Positions 1-8,691 are shown, counted from the stretch's first letter. The stretch: DNA of 37,257 nt from Nitrospira sp. UBA5699 (GCA_002420105.1 DIHJ01000061.1:58582-95838); one strand, 5' to 3'. Made by a program: numbers and translations. The notes: generated by a model not told the origin, from the letters alone.

Positions 1-725
1 TCGTCGAGGAACAACGTGCCGCTGTTGGCGAGCTCAAATTGGCCGACACGGCGGGCCGTCGCGTCGGTGAACGACCCCTTCTCGTGGCCGAACAGCTCGC
101 TTTCGATCAGGGTTTCGGGAAGGGCGGCGCAATTCAAGGCAATGAAGGGACGGTCCCGCCGGGCGCTGTTGTAGTGGAGCGCCTTGGCCACCAGTTCCTT
201 GCCGGTTCCGCTTTCGCCGGTGATCAGCACCGTGGTGCGGCTGTCGGCCACCTGTTCGATCTTTCCGTAGATCTCCTGCATCGGCCGGCTCTTTCCGATG
301 AGGTTATGAAAGGCGTAGCGTTGGGTGACCTGGGCGCGGAGCTGTTTGACTTCGCGTTCGAGTTCCTGGGAGTTGAGTGCGCGGTCGACGACGATGCGGA
401 GTTCTTCGACGTCGAAGGGTTTCGACAGGTAGTCCGCCGCGCCCAGCTTCATGGCATCCACCGCGGTCTTGACGGACTTTGTACCCGTCAACATGATGAC
501 CGGGGTGGAATTCTGTTCCGTCCGCAAGGCTTGCAGCACCGACAACCCGTCGGTGCCGGGGAGAATGACGTCCAGCAGCACGAGATGGGGGGCTTCTTTG
601 TGGAACAGGTCCAGCCCTTCCTGCGCATCGGCGGCCTGGATGACCTCATACGTGGGTTCAAGCACGGCTTTCAGCGAGGTCCGGACTCTGGCTTCGTCGT
701 CCACTAACAGCACACGTTTTTTCAT
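1..725 (-). CDS. Sigma-54-dependent (NtrC-family) response regulator, partial
   Basis: Cytoplasmic transcription activator of the partner kinase encoded just upstream. The first 241 residues are visible; the gene runs off the left edge, so the rest of the AAA+ domain and the DNA-binding domain are not seen. The receiver domain (about 1-120) has the acid pocket D9/D10, phosphoacceptor D52, T80 and K102. The AAA+ domain carries a Walker A GESGTGKE (170-177). The loop that contacts sigma-54, normally GAFTGA, reads GSFTDA (217-222). The ATG at 725 lies 26 bases after the kinase stop, so the two are almost certainly co-transcribed; the ribosome site is weak (GGAACC). Family assignment is very secure. 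The target promoters cannot be told from this window. Confidence 0.95.
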   Translation of the reverse strand, partial: MKKRVLLVDDEARVRTSLKAVLEPTYEVIQAADAQEGLDLFHKEAPHLVLLDVILPGTDGLSVLQALRTEQNSTPVIMLTGTKSVKTAVDAMKLGAADYLSKPFDVEELRIVVDRALNSQELEREVKQLRAQVTQRYAFHNLIGKSRPMQEIYGKIEQVADSRTTVLITGESGTGKELVAKALHYNSARRDRPFIALNCAALPETLIESELFGHEKGSFTDATARRVGQFELANSGTLFLD

Positions 726-751
726 GTTCGCGTCGGTTCCGTTTCTTGAGG

Positions 752-2029
752 TCATGATGGAACGGCCGGGAGGTTGACGAGAAACGTCGTGCCCACGCCC
801 ACCGTGCTCCTGACCTCGATTTCGCCCTGATGTTCCTGAATGATTTGGTGCACGATCGTCAATCCGAGCCCGGTGCCTTCGTGCTCTCCGCTCTCATGTT
901 TGGTGGTAAAGAACGGATCAAAGATATGCTCAAGATTCACGTCCTGGATGCCGTGACCGGTATCCTCCGTCTCGATCTGCACCCACTGTTTTCCGCCCGG
1001 CTTGATGAGCGTTCTGGTCCGGACACGCAATGTTCCGCCCTGCTCGCTCATTGCATCCAGCGCGTTCAGGAAAAGGTTCAGGAAGACCTGCTTGATCTGT
1101 TGACGGTCCAGCATGACACGGGGGAGGTCGGACGCCAACTCTTTTTCAATCTTGATCCCGCGGCTGTCGGCCTTCACTTCGATGAAATACAGGCAGGAGG
1201 AAACGATGTCGTTGACGTCCTCCTCCGTCAGCTTGGGTTCCATGTAGCGCGCGTAATCGAGAATTTCCTCGATCAGACGCTCGATTCGGTAGACGTCGTC
1301 CAGGACGATCCGGCTGAATTCGCGGATAAAATCAGGGTCGTCCTTACGTTCCGGCGCCAGCTGGATGAAGGTCTTGATCGACGTGAGCGGATTGCGAATC
1401 TCGTGGGCGAATCCGCCCGCGATGGTTTCCAGAGACTTCAACCGGTCGGTACGTTTCATGAGCAGATGCGAGCGGTGAAGGTCGTCGAGCAGCATGCTGG
1501 CATCCAGCGCATTGGTGGCGGTTTGAGCCAGTGCGCAGAGGAACGACGTCATCGAGCCCTGATCGCGCTCGGGATGCAGGGGAGCGCCCAGGAGCGAAAA
1601 TGCGATGAGACGACCGCGGCTGACATGCGGCAGGCTGCGTTCGGCCTGCATCGTCGCCATCGCGGCCTGTCCGGCTTCGGCGAGTTCTTTCAGGGAAGCC
1701 GGTGAGACAAGCTCCGCACCGGAGGCCGTCCGGGGTGTCGCAGACAAATGGTGGGGAATCGGATGGGTCAAGGGCAGCACGGCGGGCAGGCCGGATTTTG
1801 CCAATGGGCCGACGGTGCCGGCGCGGCGATAGCATTCATGTTCGCGGTCCAGGAGGTATAGTGCGCCATGCGTGGCCGCCCCCGCTCGACAGAGTTCCTG
1901 AATGACGCGTTCGCTCAGCGCATCCGGGTCGGTCATCGCTCCCATCTCGGTGGAGAAGCGAGTAACCAGATCCAGGAGATCGGTTGAAGAAGAGGGGGGC
2001 GTGGCAATGCCGGTCGGCTGTGCGGTCAT
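752..2029 (-). CDS. Soluble GAF-domain sensor histidine kinase
   Basis: Autophosphorylating kinase of 425 residues, expected to phosphorylate D52 of the adjacent NtrC-type regulator. There is no signal peptide or membrane segment, so it should sense a cytoplasmic or ligand signal through a GAF-like region (about 20-180). A HisKA domain follows with the phospho-accepting H209 in FAHEIRNP, then a HATPase_c domain with the N-box (N322 in LNALDAM), G1 box DTGHG (356-360), the DPFFTTK element and G2 box GTGLGL (385-390). All catalytic boxes are intact. It resembles the NtrB/ZraS/AtoS type that pairs with sigma-54 activators. A candidate promoter lies upstream (2080-2109), but read-through from the fusion gene that ends at 2139 is also possible. 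Confidence 0.95.
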   Translation of the reverse strand: MTAQPTGIATPPSSSTDLLDLVTRFSTEMGAMTDPDALSERVIQELCRAGAATHGALYLLDREHECYRRAGTVGPLAKSGLPAVLPLTHPIPHHLSATPRTASGAELVSPASLKELAEAGQAAMATMQAERSLPHVSRGRLIAFSLLGAPLHPERDQGSMTSFLCALAQTATNALDASMLLDDLHRSHLLMKRTDRLKSLETIAGGFAHEIRNPLTSIKTFIQLAPERKDDPDFIREFSRIVLDDVYRIERLIEEILDYARYMEPKLTEEDVNDIVSSCLYFIEVKADSRGIKIEKELASDLPRVMLDRQQIKQVFLNLFLNALDAMSEQGGTLRVRTRTLIKPGGKQWVQIETEDTGHGIQDVNLEHIFDPFFTTKHESGEHEGTGLGLTIVHQIIQEHQGEIEVRSTVGVGTTFLVNLPAVPS

Positions 2030-2079
2030 AGAGAGAATCAGACGCGGTTACGCGGGATTCCGGGCCAATACGTGGGCTG

Positions 2080-2109
2080 ATTATGGCTGTGGAAAATCCC
2101 GCTGTTCAA
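2080..2109 (-). promoter_or_regulatory. Candidate sigma-70 promoter for the kinase/regulator pair
   Basis: Read on the minus strand: a -35 like TTGAAC (2104-2109), an 18-base spacer and a -10 CATAAT (2080-2085, 5 of 6 consensus). It sits in the 109-base gap before the kinase ATG at 2029. Pattern match only; an extended -10 (TGTATACT) slightly further upstream is an alternative. Confidence 0.35.
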
Positions 2110-2138
2110 AGTTGTACAGCGACGCAGTATACACCGCG

Positions 2139-5100
2139 TTATCGAATCGGGCTAGAGGAATTCCTTTTCCCGACGACGGCCACCAGAGCCTGGCCGTCGA
2201 AAATGGGGAGGATTTTGAAGGAGGTCATGCCGCATTGCCGGAGGAGCGCGGAAAATGCGGTCTGATCGAAGGTGTGGAGGAGGCGATGGCGGACGGCTTC
2301 GCGAAGACGACCGAAGTAGAGAAGCAAGGGATGGGCCTGGGCGCTGAACTCGTCCTGGTTTGCCTGGCGGAGGTGTCGCCGGTAGAGGGTCGAGAGGTCG
2401 GTGTCCGGATGGAAGGCCGTCAGAATCAGGCGGCCTTCCTCATGCAGGACGCGATGCCATTCCCGTAAAGCGGCTAACGGCGAGGGCACATAGGAGAGGG
2501 AGAGATTGCACACGAGCCGCCGGAGGGAACCGGTTTTGAACGGAAGGGATTCCGTCCAGTCAGCCTGAACCCAGCCGACGGTCAACGGAGGCTGAGCCGT
2601 CATCCGGCCGACAAAACCGGTGGAGAGTTCCCGCTGGAGGGTCGAGACGGCCTGGCGGGCCCGAACGACCGCTTCCGCCGAACGTTCCGCCTCGACCATG
2701 AGCGGAGCCGGTTTGCCGGTCCAACCGGCTTGTCCGGCACGATAGGTGTGATTGACCAACGTGGTGCGCGTCAGATCGCCTTCTCCAATCCCGACATCGG
2801 CAAGGATGATCCCCTGCTCGATCGGAGTCATCAATCCGTACAAATCGTCCAGGAGTTTGCGGTACTCGTGAAGGTTCCCCAGCAGGGAAAGCTGGGGCAC
2901 ATGGGCGGCGCGCAGCGCTTCCCGGCCGATTTGCGAACCGTCGTGGCGGAGGCTCGTGTACTCCTGTTCGATTCGCCGCTGCCGGGCGAGTTCGTGAGGG
3001 GCGGAAGGCTCACGTCCGGATTCAGCGGCCGGAATGGGGAGGACGGATGCGATCTGCTTCAACATCTGCTTGAACGCCGCAGGGGTGGATTCCCGTGTCG
3101 CGAGCTCTTGATCGGTGAGCGCCGTGGGGATGTTCACGAGCCGGGTCTGGGCTCCGAGCGCCGTCATGAACGCATGCGGCAGGTCGGCCGGGGGAACCGG
3201 GGCTGCGGTCGTGGCGGGACTGGTGACGATGCTCAGCGGGGATCGGACAAGCCGCAGATCCTCCAGGGTCGAACCGAGATCGACGAAACGTCCGGCAATG
3301 AGATCGCCCACGAACTGATCGACGTTGACGTTCAGGCCCAGGAGGTTGGAAATCCCGCGCCGCAGGCCGAATCGGTAGTCGGACACGAGATCGTGTCCGT
3401 GCACCGCCATCAGCACGGAGTCCACTTCGATCGTCGGATTCACCAGAATGAGCAGATCGAAAGGCCTGGCTTGTGCCGCCATCTTGAGCGCGGCGCGCGC
3501 CGCCAGATCGCTGGCGAGCACCGCGAGCGGAGCCTGGGGCCAGGTATGACGGACGAAATCGACGACTCTGGACAGGTCGTGCTGGATGCTGCCCAGCGTC
3601 GTATGCTGAAGTTCGCCTTCGCTGTCGCCGATGTGGTTCGTGTGATCGTACCGGAGGACTCGGAAACGGTGCTCCGCCAGGTAGAAGGAGAACGCCGCGT
3701 AGTCCGACGCGGTTTCTCCGTATCCGGGCGCGACGATGACGGTCGGGATGTTGGCCTCGACGGATTGCCGGAGATGGTTGTCCGTAATCGCGATGGCCTG
3801 GCCTCGGGCATTCCGGCATTCCCGAGGCACGCTGACGACGGTCGCCGACGTCGAGAGGGCGTCGCCGGTCCGCTGCGCGATCAGATGCTGTCTGATCACA
3901 CGAATCAACTCGCGCTCGGCGTAAGGCGTCAAGGCGTGAAAGCGGACGCCGATGCGCGCGGCATGGGACAGCCCCGTCGCATGAAGCGAGCCGGGGGCTG
4001 TCGGGTCCGGCGCCGACCGGACGATGCGTGCGGGAAGAGGCGTATCCGGCGCGCCGGGTTCATGGGAGCCGGGTTGATCGCTTCGATGCGCCGGCGCGAA
4101 ATGGATGATGACGGATCCTTGCAGGACATCAGGCTGTTCCTTCACGAGGAGACAGGCCCCGGAGCGGCTGATATTCAGAACTCTTGCCTCCAGGCGCCCG
4201 GCCGGCTTCGGATGAAGCGGGGTTTCAAGACGAGCGGCAAGTGCAAGAGGGACCCGAACCGCTTCCCGCCGGTCGTGGTCGGCAGGCCGTTCCGGTACCG
4301 GCCGAGTGCCTGGTTCCGGACTGAGCGGCCCCGCTGCCAGGAGGACGTCCAGAGTGAAAGCCAGCGACCGTTCGCGGGCGGCCTCGATGAAGGAGGACAG
4401 GACTGCGGCGTCCGTCTGTTTCAGCCCGTGGAATGCGACGACGAGGGATTGGAACGAACCGACGGGTCCCGGAGCGGTCGGAACGGGCCGTTCATAGACA
4501 AGCCCGGTAAGTTCGAGAATCGCCGCCGCCGTTCGGACCGCGATGTAGGCTTCCTGAAGGGGGACAGGAGGGAAATCGCCCGGAAGTCCGACGCAGGCGC
4601 CGCCCAGCCCGATGTTGATGAGAGTCCCGTCCCATGTGGACGAACCGATCGTGACCTGCGCCGGGAATGTCGTGGGGACGCGCGCCGTCGCCCGCCGTTC
4701 CGGCGTAACGGGGGAAGTCGGGGGGGGCGTGGGGGTATGAGGTTGTGCCGGAGCGGCTGTTTCGGCAGCCGGCGGCAAAAGCGGGACGGTCGGAGCCGGC
4801 GGCCTTCCCTCGACGGGAAGACGGACCACGATCCGGAGAGGCCCGGCTGCCGGTGCGGATACGTCCAGGGCGGCGCCCAGTTCTCCGGCCCGTCGGTACA
4901 GGCCGAGAAGATCGATCGGTGCCGGCATATGTGAATCGGCTCGTGCGGCCGGCGGTTCCCGATCGGATTCGACGATCTCGACGGTCACTTCACGGGGGGG
5001 AGCGAGGGGAAAGAGGGTGGGGGTCTCCGCTGAGGCGGGAAGTCCGACCCCGCCGGTCTTGACGATGAGGAGGCGGGGTCGATTCACGGCGTCCAGATAC

Positions 5101-6317
5101 GTTCCGGCATAGGTCAGCAGATGTCGAAACAGATGGGTCGTTCCCTCCCGGTCGCCGTGGTATGGCGGGAGAGCGGCGGCAAAATCGGTGATGATGGCAG
5201 CTGTGCCTTCCGTTTCGGGATAGGCCGAAGCCAGCAGGTCTTCGAGAAGATGGTTGATCGTGAATTCCGAGCCGCTTCGGGAGGATTCGACGAGAAGCTG
5301 CCCGAGCCGTTCCCCCAGGCGGGTCGCGGCCGACGCATGTCCGGTCAGGGCTTCTGCGCGTTCGGCGAGACGGGCATCACGAAGGGCGTCGAAGAGCTGC
5401 TGGGATTCGTTCAGTAACGTGGCGAGCGGCTGCTGCAGATCCCTGGACAGCTCGGTGATCTGCCGTGCAAGCGTGCGGACTTCTTCGGCGCGTTGCAGCT
5501 GGCGGGAAAGCTCCTGGATCATCGTTTCCTGCCTCTTGCGCTCCGACACGTCCCGGATCGTCCCGACGGTGCCGAGGAATCTTCGGGACGGATCGTACAG
5601 ACCCCTTGCGCTGACCTCCACGGCGGCCAGGATGATCGTTCCGTCCGGCGATGCTTTCCCCTGCAGGGTGAGTTCGACGCCGGAGGTCGCGCGCGCGTCG
5701 GACCGGCGTTCGTTGAGGCGAAAACGGGCGAAGTCCTGATGCGGCTGCGACACGATGGTGTGATAAGGGAGGCCGATCAGTTCTTCCAGGCGATAGCCGA
5801 GCAGCGCGGGCAGTTTCGGGCTGACGGTGAGGAAGCGGCCCTCTGCATCCAGTTCGTAGAACAGGTCGTTGAGCGAGTCGACCAGCCGGCGGTAGCGGAT
5901 CTCCGACCGGTCGGCCGCCAGCCGCAGGTCGCGCTTCTCAAGCCCCTCCCTGGCGCAGAAAAGCAGTTCGGTCAGAAAGGCGGGGGAATGCTTGCACAGA
6001 AAATAGTCGGCGCCGACTCGAAGCGCCTGGAGCGCGGAGGCGGAGTCGGTCCGTCCGCTCTGGAGCAGGATCGCGGCATAGGGCGTCCGGCTTCGCTGTC
6101 CTTCGATGAACGAGGGGGAAGATTCGAGGAGGCAGCCGTCGTCGATCAGAATGATCGACCACTCCTGTCCCGTCGCCATGGCGGCGGCTTCCTCGGCGGA
6201 GTAGGCGACGTCGATACGGCAATCGGGGAAGAACCCTCGCAGGCTGATCGTGACGAGTTTGATCTCTTCGGCATGTTCATTGACGATGAGGATCGTCAGC
6301 GGGCTGCTCTGCGGCAT
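2139..6317 (-). CDS. Giant fusion: REC-PAS-degenerate kinase-PilZ-PilZ-LuxD-like-methyltransferase
   Basis: A 1392-residue cytoplasmic protein. Domains in order: receiver-like (about 7-127; acid pocket changed to N13/E14, acceptor D59 or D60, K109); PAS (140-260); coiled coil plus HisKA-like helices (262-347) in which the His position is R292 (SRDLQQP); an ATPase-like remnant without G boxes (349-502); a Pro-rich linker; PilZ-1 (540-657, R542/R546 but NIGLGG in place of NxSxxG); PilZ-2 (682-812, full R684/R688 and NISRSG); a LuxD-like alpha/beta-hydrolase (823-1095, RYD at 889 and a HxGxSxG-like stretch) without an evident triad; and a class I SAM methyltransferase (1105-1387, motif I DVGIGEG at 1174-1180, then a typical LPF...RVL region). 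The ATG at 6317 is chosen because AGGGA lies 7 bases before it; a GTG at 6386 would add 23 residues. PilZ-2 is expected to bind c-di-GMP; the overall role is unknown. Confidence 0.85.
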   Translation of the reverse strand: MPQSSPLTILIVNEHAEEIKLVTISLRGFFPDCRIDVAYSAEEAAAMATGQEWSIILIDDGCLLESSPSFIEGQRSRTPYAAILLQSGRTDSASALQALRVGADYFLCKHSPAFLTELLFCAREGLEKRDLRLAADRSEIRYRRLVDSLNDLFYELDAEGRFLTVSPKLPALLGYRLEELIGLPYHTIVSQPHQDFARFRLNERRSDARATSGVELTLQGKASPDGTIILAAVEVSARGLYDPSRRFLGTVGTIRDVSERKRQETMIQELSRQLQRAEEVRTLARQITELSRDLQQPLATLLNESQQLFDALRDARLAERAEALTGHASAATRLGERLGQLLVESSRSGSEFTINHLLEDLLASAYPETEGTAAIITDFAAALPPYHGDREGTTHLFRHLLTYAGTYLDAVNRPRLLIVKTGGVGLPASAETPTLFPLAPPREVTVEIVESDREPPAARADSHMPAPIDLLGLYRRAGELGAALDVSAPAAGPLRIVVRLPVEGRPPAPTVPLLPPAAETAAPAQPHTPTPPPTSPVTPERRATARVPTTFPAQVTIGSSTWDGTLINIGLGGACVGLPGDFPPVPLQEAYIAVRTAAAILELTGLVYERPVPTAPGPVGSFQSLVVAFHGLKQTDAAVLSSFIEAARERSLAFTLDVLLAAGPLSPEPGTRPVPERPADHDRREAVRVPLALAARLETPLHPKPAGRLEARVLNISRSGACLLVKEQPDVLQGSVIIHFAPAHRSDQPGSHEPGAPDTPLPARIVRSAPDPTAPGSLHATGLSHAARIGVRFHALTPYAERELIRVIRQHLIAQRTGDALSTSATVVSVPRECRNARGQAIAITDNHLRQSVEANIPTVIVAPGYGETASDYAAFSFYLAEHRFRVLRYDHTNHIGDSEGELQHTTLGSIQHDLSRVVDFVRHTWPQAPLAVLASDLAARAALKMAAQARPFDLLILVNPTIEVDSVLMAVHGHDLVSDYRFGLRRGISNLLGLNVNVDQFVGDLIAGRFVDLGSTLEDLRLVRSPLSIVTSPATTAAPVPPADLPHAFMTALGAQTRLVNIPTALTDQELATRESTPAAFKQMLKQIASVLPIPAAESGREPSAPHELARQRRIEQEYTSLRHDGSQIGREALRAAHVPQLSLLGNLHEYRKLLDDLYGLMTPIEQGIILADVGIGEGDLTRTTLVNHTYRAGQAGWTGKPAPLMVEAERSAEAVVRARQAVSTLQRELSTGFVGRMTAQPPLTVGWVQADWTESLPFKTGSLRRLVCNLSLSYVPSPLAALREWHRVLHEEGRLILTAFHPDTDLSTLYRRHLRQANQDEFSAQAHPLLLYFGRLREAVRHRLLHTFDQTAFSALLRQCGMTSFKILPIFDGQALVAVVGKRNSSSPIR

Positions 6318-6658
6318 CGACTGATCCCTGTTGTCTGTCACGCACCCGAGCGCACTCGATTCCAGAGCGGACAGGCTACGCTCCACGCGCCGTCATACGG
6401 GACACACCGATCCTGTCGGACGCAGTGGAGGAGGAAAGCTGTTGCTCGATGTCGCTATGTGCATAACACAGGTGAAGAGAGAAACCCAGGCAGGATTCCG
6501 GAGAATCGGCTCCCGCTTTGGTAGGGGACCGATGTACAGAAATGGAAGCTTGAACAAAATTGGACAGCCCGAAGACGGAGGAGAGAAAGCCGGAGGGCGA
6601 ATTGACCGGGCGCAAGCTCCGGCCTGCGCGCTCGGAACGCAAGCCGGAGTCGACGTCG
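6318..6658. other. Intergenic region upstream of the fusion gene
   Basis: A 341-base gap without a credible gene on either strand. It must hold the control region of the fusion gene, but I find no convincing -35/-10 pair. A GC-rich hairpin (6617-6649) follows the neighbouring copper-protein gene. Confidence 0.5.
6617..6649 (-). terminator. Hairpin after the PHM-like gene
   Basis: CTCCGGC (6617-6623) pairs with GCCGGAG (6643-6649), and after a one-base mismatch TGCG pairs with CGCA, leaving a 9-base loop. It starts 10 bases after the stop at 6659. There is no T-run after it, so it may be a weak or factor-assisted terminator. Confidence 0.35.
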
Positions 6659-7654
6659 TTACTGGACGCTGGCGGTTTTCGTGCCGGGACAAGCGCCCGG
6701 CGTCATGTAGAGGAGATAGTTGCCCATTCCGTGCTGCAGGTCCTGTTTGTGCAGCGGATGATGATGGACCATGACCATCTCGTAGTCGTCATCCTTCGTG
6801 ACCGGAAACCCCCGGCCGTCTTTATACACCTGATGCGGTTGAAATTCGAGAAACGTGCCGTCGAGCGCGACGTCGGGAACCGTGCGGAGCAGGGTCTGTT
6901 TTTTCGTCTTGTTCTCCAACGCGATCAGCAGCAGCTCGTCATGCCCATGGGGGTAGGCGAATTTCACGCAGCCGTCCATGGAAAATTTCAGAGGGGCGCT
7001 GTGCACCTGCACGCCCGGCTTGATTTCGATCCCTTCGTCCGTCTGGTCCGGGCCGCGTTGAGCGAACTTGCTGTAACACACCACGTTGACCCCCACCTGA
7101 TAGACGTCCATTTCCTTCACGGGCTTGTTCTCCGGCGCCATGTACATGGTGAAGCTGGCCATGACGTCTTTTGTCGGAGGCGCCTTGTGATAGAAGGCGA
7201 CGACCGACATCAGGTGTTCCCCTTTTCCGAGTTTCACCCCGTACCCCTCGGGGAACTGGGCTTCGGTCATTTCCAGTCCGGCTCCGCTGAAAAACAGCGG
7301 TTCGCCGGGGCAGGATACGCTCGGCTTATCGTTGTTGAGCATCAGAATGTGATGGAGATAATTCCTGGGAAGCGGCTTGCCGTCTTTCGTGAAGACGGCG
7401 GATTTGTACCCCACCATATACATGTCTTTCGGCAGCTGGAAGACATGCTTGGGCATGGAGGCCGCCAGGTCGCCGTCATGGCTCGAGGGGAGATCGATCG
7501 GACCGAACGTGAGCGTCACGGTGTTGTCTTTAATGGTGACGACCGTCGTCGTCTGGTTCTTGAGCGTCGGGACGGCATGATGGTCATGTCCGCCGTCTGC
7601 AAGAACCGGAGAGTTGAACAACAGCGTGACGGCAAACAAGGCTATCCAAAGCAT
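6659..7654 (-). CDS. Secreted PHM-like copper monooxygenase candidate
   Basis: A 331-residue protein with a signal peptide (about 1-19, cleaved after VLA), hence periplasmic or outside. Its metal-ligand pattern follows peptidylglycine alpha-hydroxylating monooxygenase: an HH pair (H101/H102 in NYLHHILML) plus H156 in a later strand as a CuH-like site, and HxH (H236/H238 in YPHGHDE) plus M310 (GMGNYLLYM) as a CuM-like site. Four cysteines (115, 193, 229, 322) could form disulfides, and a His-rich stretch follows the signal peptide. The ATG at 7654 is chosen because it begins the signal peptide and has GGGGAG before it; longer in-frame starts lack a signal. The fold call rests on ligand order, not on a search. 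The substrate is unknown; it could be a copper-binding protein without oxygenase activity. Confidence 0.65.
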   Translation of the reverse strand: MLWIALFAVTLLFNSPVLADGGHDHHAVPTLKNQTTTVVTIKDNTVTLTFGPIDLPSSHDGDLAASMPKHVFQLPKDMYMVGYKSAVFTKDGKPLPRNYLHHILMLNNDKPSVSCPGEPLFFSGAGLEMTEAQFPEGYGVKLGKGEHLMSVVAFYHKAPPTKDVMASFTMYMAPENKPVKEMDVYQVGVNVVCYSKFAQRGPDQTDEGIEIKPGVQVHSAPLKFSMDGCVKFAYPHGHDELLLIALENKTKKQTLLRTVPDVALDGTFLEFQPHQVYKDGRGFPVTKDDDYEMVMVHHHPLHKQDLQHGMGNYLLYMTPGACPGTKTASVQ

Positions 7655-7743
7655 AATCTCCCCCCGTGAAAAATGATGGAATCGTCGTCGGTGTATGTGT
7701 GCAGGCGTCAGACCGTTGCGTCGCAGACCGTCGGCTCGTGCTG

Positions 7744-8625
7744 TCATGGCGCTGGGGGGACCGGTGTGAGCCGCTTCCACTGATAGGTGCCGCCGTGCTC
7801 CTTGGGCGGAATGTTCTTATGGTTGCCGACTCTGGTGTACCACCAGACGCCTTTGGCCTGTGTGCCGTCCTCCGAGAGGAGGACCTCGAAGCCCCCCTCC
7901 CGGTCGTTGCCCGGTTGTTGCCACGTTCCCTGCCAGAGGCGATCGGAAAATTTTGTGGTCACGAACCGTCCGCCATGCTGGGTATAGGGACCGTTTCCCG
8001 CCTTGTCCAGGGTGGCCTTGTAGCGCTTGTCGTCCTCCACTTCGAGAATGTCCCATTCGCCGCTCAAATCGGGTACGACGGCGTTGGCGGGCCCCGACGT
8101 GCGCGTCATCGCCGGAACAGGCTGCGTCCCATCGGTCAGCGTCACGGCGCCTCCGGCGTTGCGGAACGACTCGTGCCACGAGAGCAGGACCCACTGTCCG
8201 TTCCGGCGCTCGAGCACGCCGGTTTCGCGCAATGGGAGCAGGGCCCGCTGTTGGTCACGGCCCTGGCCGACCGTCCTGATATAGTCGACTTCCATCGCGT
8301 ACCAGGCGAGGTCTCCCTTCGTCCAGACTTTCAATTCCCGGATGGGAATCTCGATCCTGGCCGCCGAATTGAATTCCTCCTGCATATCCCGCTCGAGGGC
8401 CGGCCAACCGACGTACTTCCGGCCGCCGATGGTGTAGCTGGTGATGTCGGCGTCGTGAGCCATCAGCCGTGAGAGGGTCGCCATATCTTTTTCGGCATTG
8501 GCCCGAATAAGGGCGCGAATCGCGGCTTCGGCGCCGCCGGCGTCCGCAGCCGGGCTCGGCGAGGCCCCCGGAGACAGGAACGTCGCGCAGAGGAACAACA
8601 GGAGTGAACGAATAGACAAAGACAT
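7744..8625 (-). CDS. Secreted NTF2/SnoaL-like protein with C-terminal beta domain
   Basis: 293 residues with a signal peptide (about 1-27). Residues 30-150 have the pattern of an NTF2/SnoaL-like domain: an N-terminal helix with a run of Ala (AIRALIRANAEKDM), then AHDADITSY, GWPALERDM and a strand-rich end with WHESFRN. Such cone-shaped barrels bind small hydrophobic ligands or act as isomerases. Residues about 185-285 form a second, beta-rich part (LSGEWDILEV, TTKFSDRLWQGTW) that looks lipocalin-like and is not assigned. A ribosome site GGAG lies before the ATG at 8625. It precedes the PHM-like gene by 89 bases on the same strand, so the two exported proteins are probably co-expressed. Function not known. 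Confidence 0.65.
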   Translation of the reverse strand: MSLSIRSLLLFLCATFLSPGASPSPAADAGGAEAAIRALIRANAEKDMATLSRLMAHDADITSYTIGGRKYVGWPALERDMQEEFNSAARIEIPIRELKVWTKGDLAWYAMEVDYIRTVGQGRDQQRALLPLRETGVLERRNGQWVLLSWHESFRNAGGAVTLTDGTQPVPAMTRTSGPANAVVPDLSGEWDILEVEDDKRYKATLDKAGNGPYTQHGGRFVTTKFSDRLWQGTWQQPGNDREGGFEVLLSEDGTQAKGVWWYTRVGNHKNIPPKEHGGTYQWKRLTPVPPAP

Positions 8626-8691
8626 CGTGGATCTCCGACTGATCGATATGACTGATGTCGTACGGAAGAAGCGCGTGGCTAGAGCGTGAGG

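Noticed and set aside
2730..4934. A 734-codon open frame on the plus strand, opposite the fusion gene
   Set aside because: It is antisense to the PilZ/LuxD/methyltransferase part and shows no recognisable domain; long antisense frames are common in GC-rich genes.
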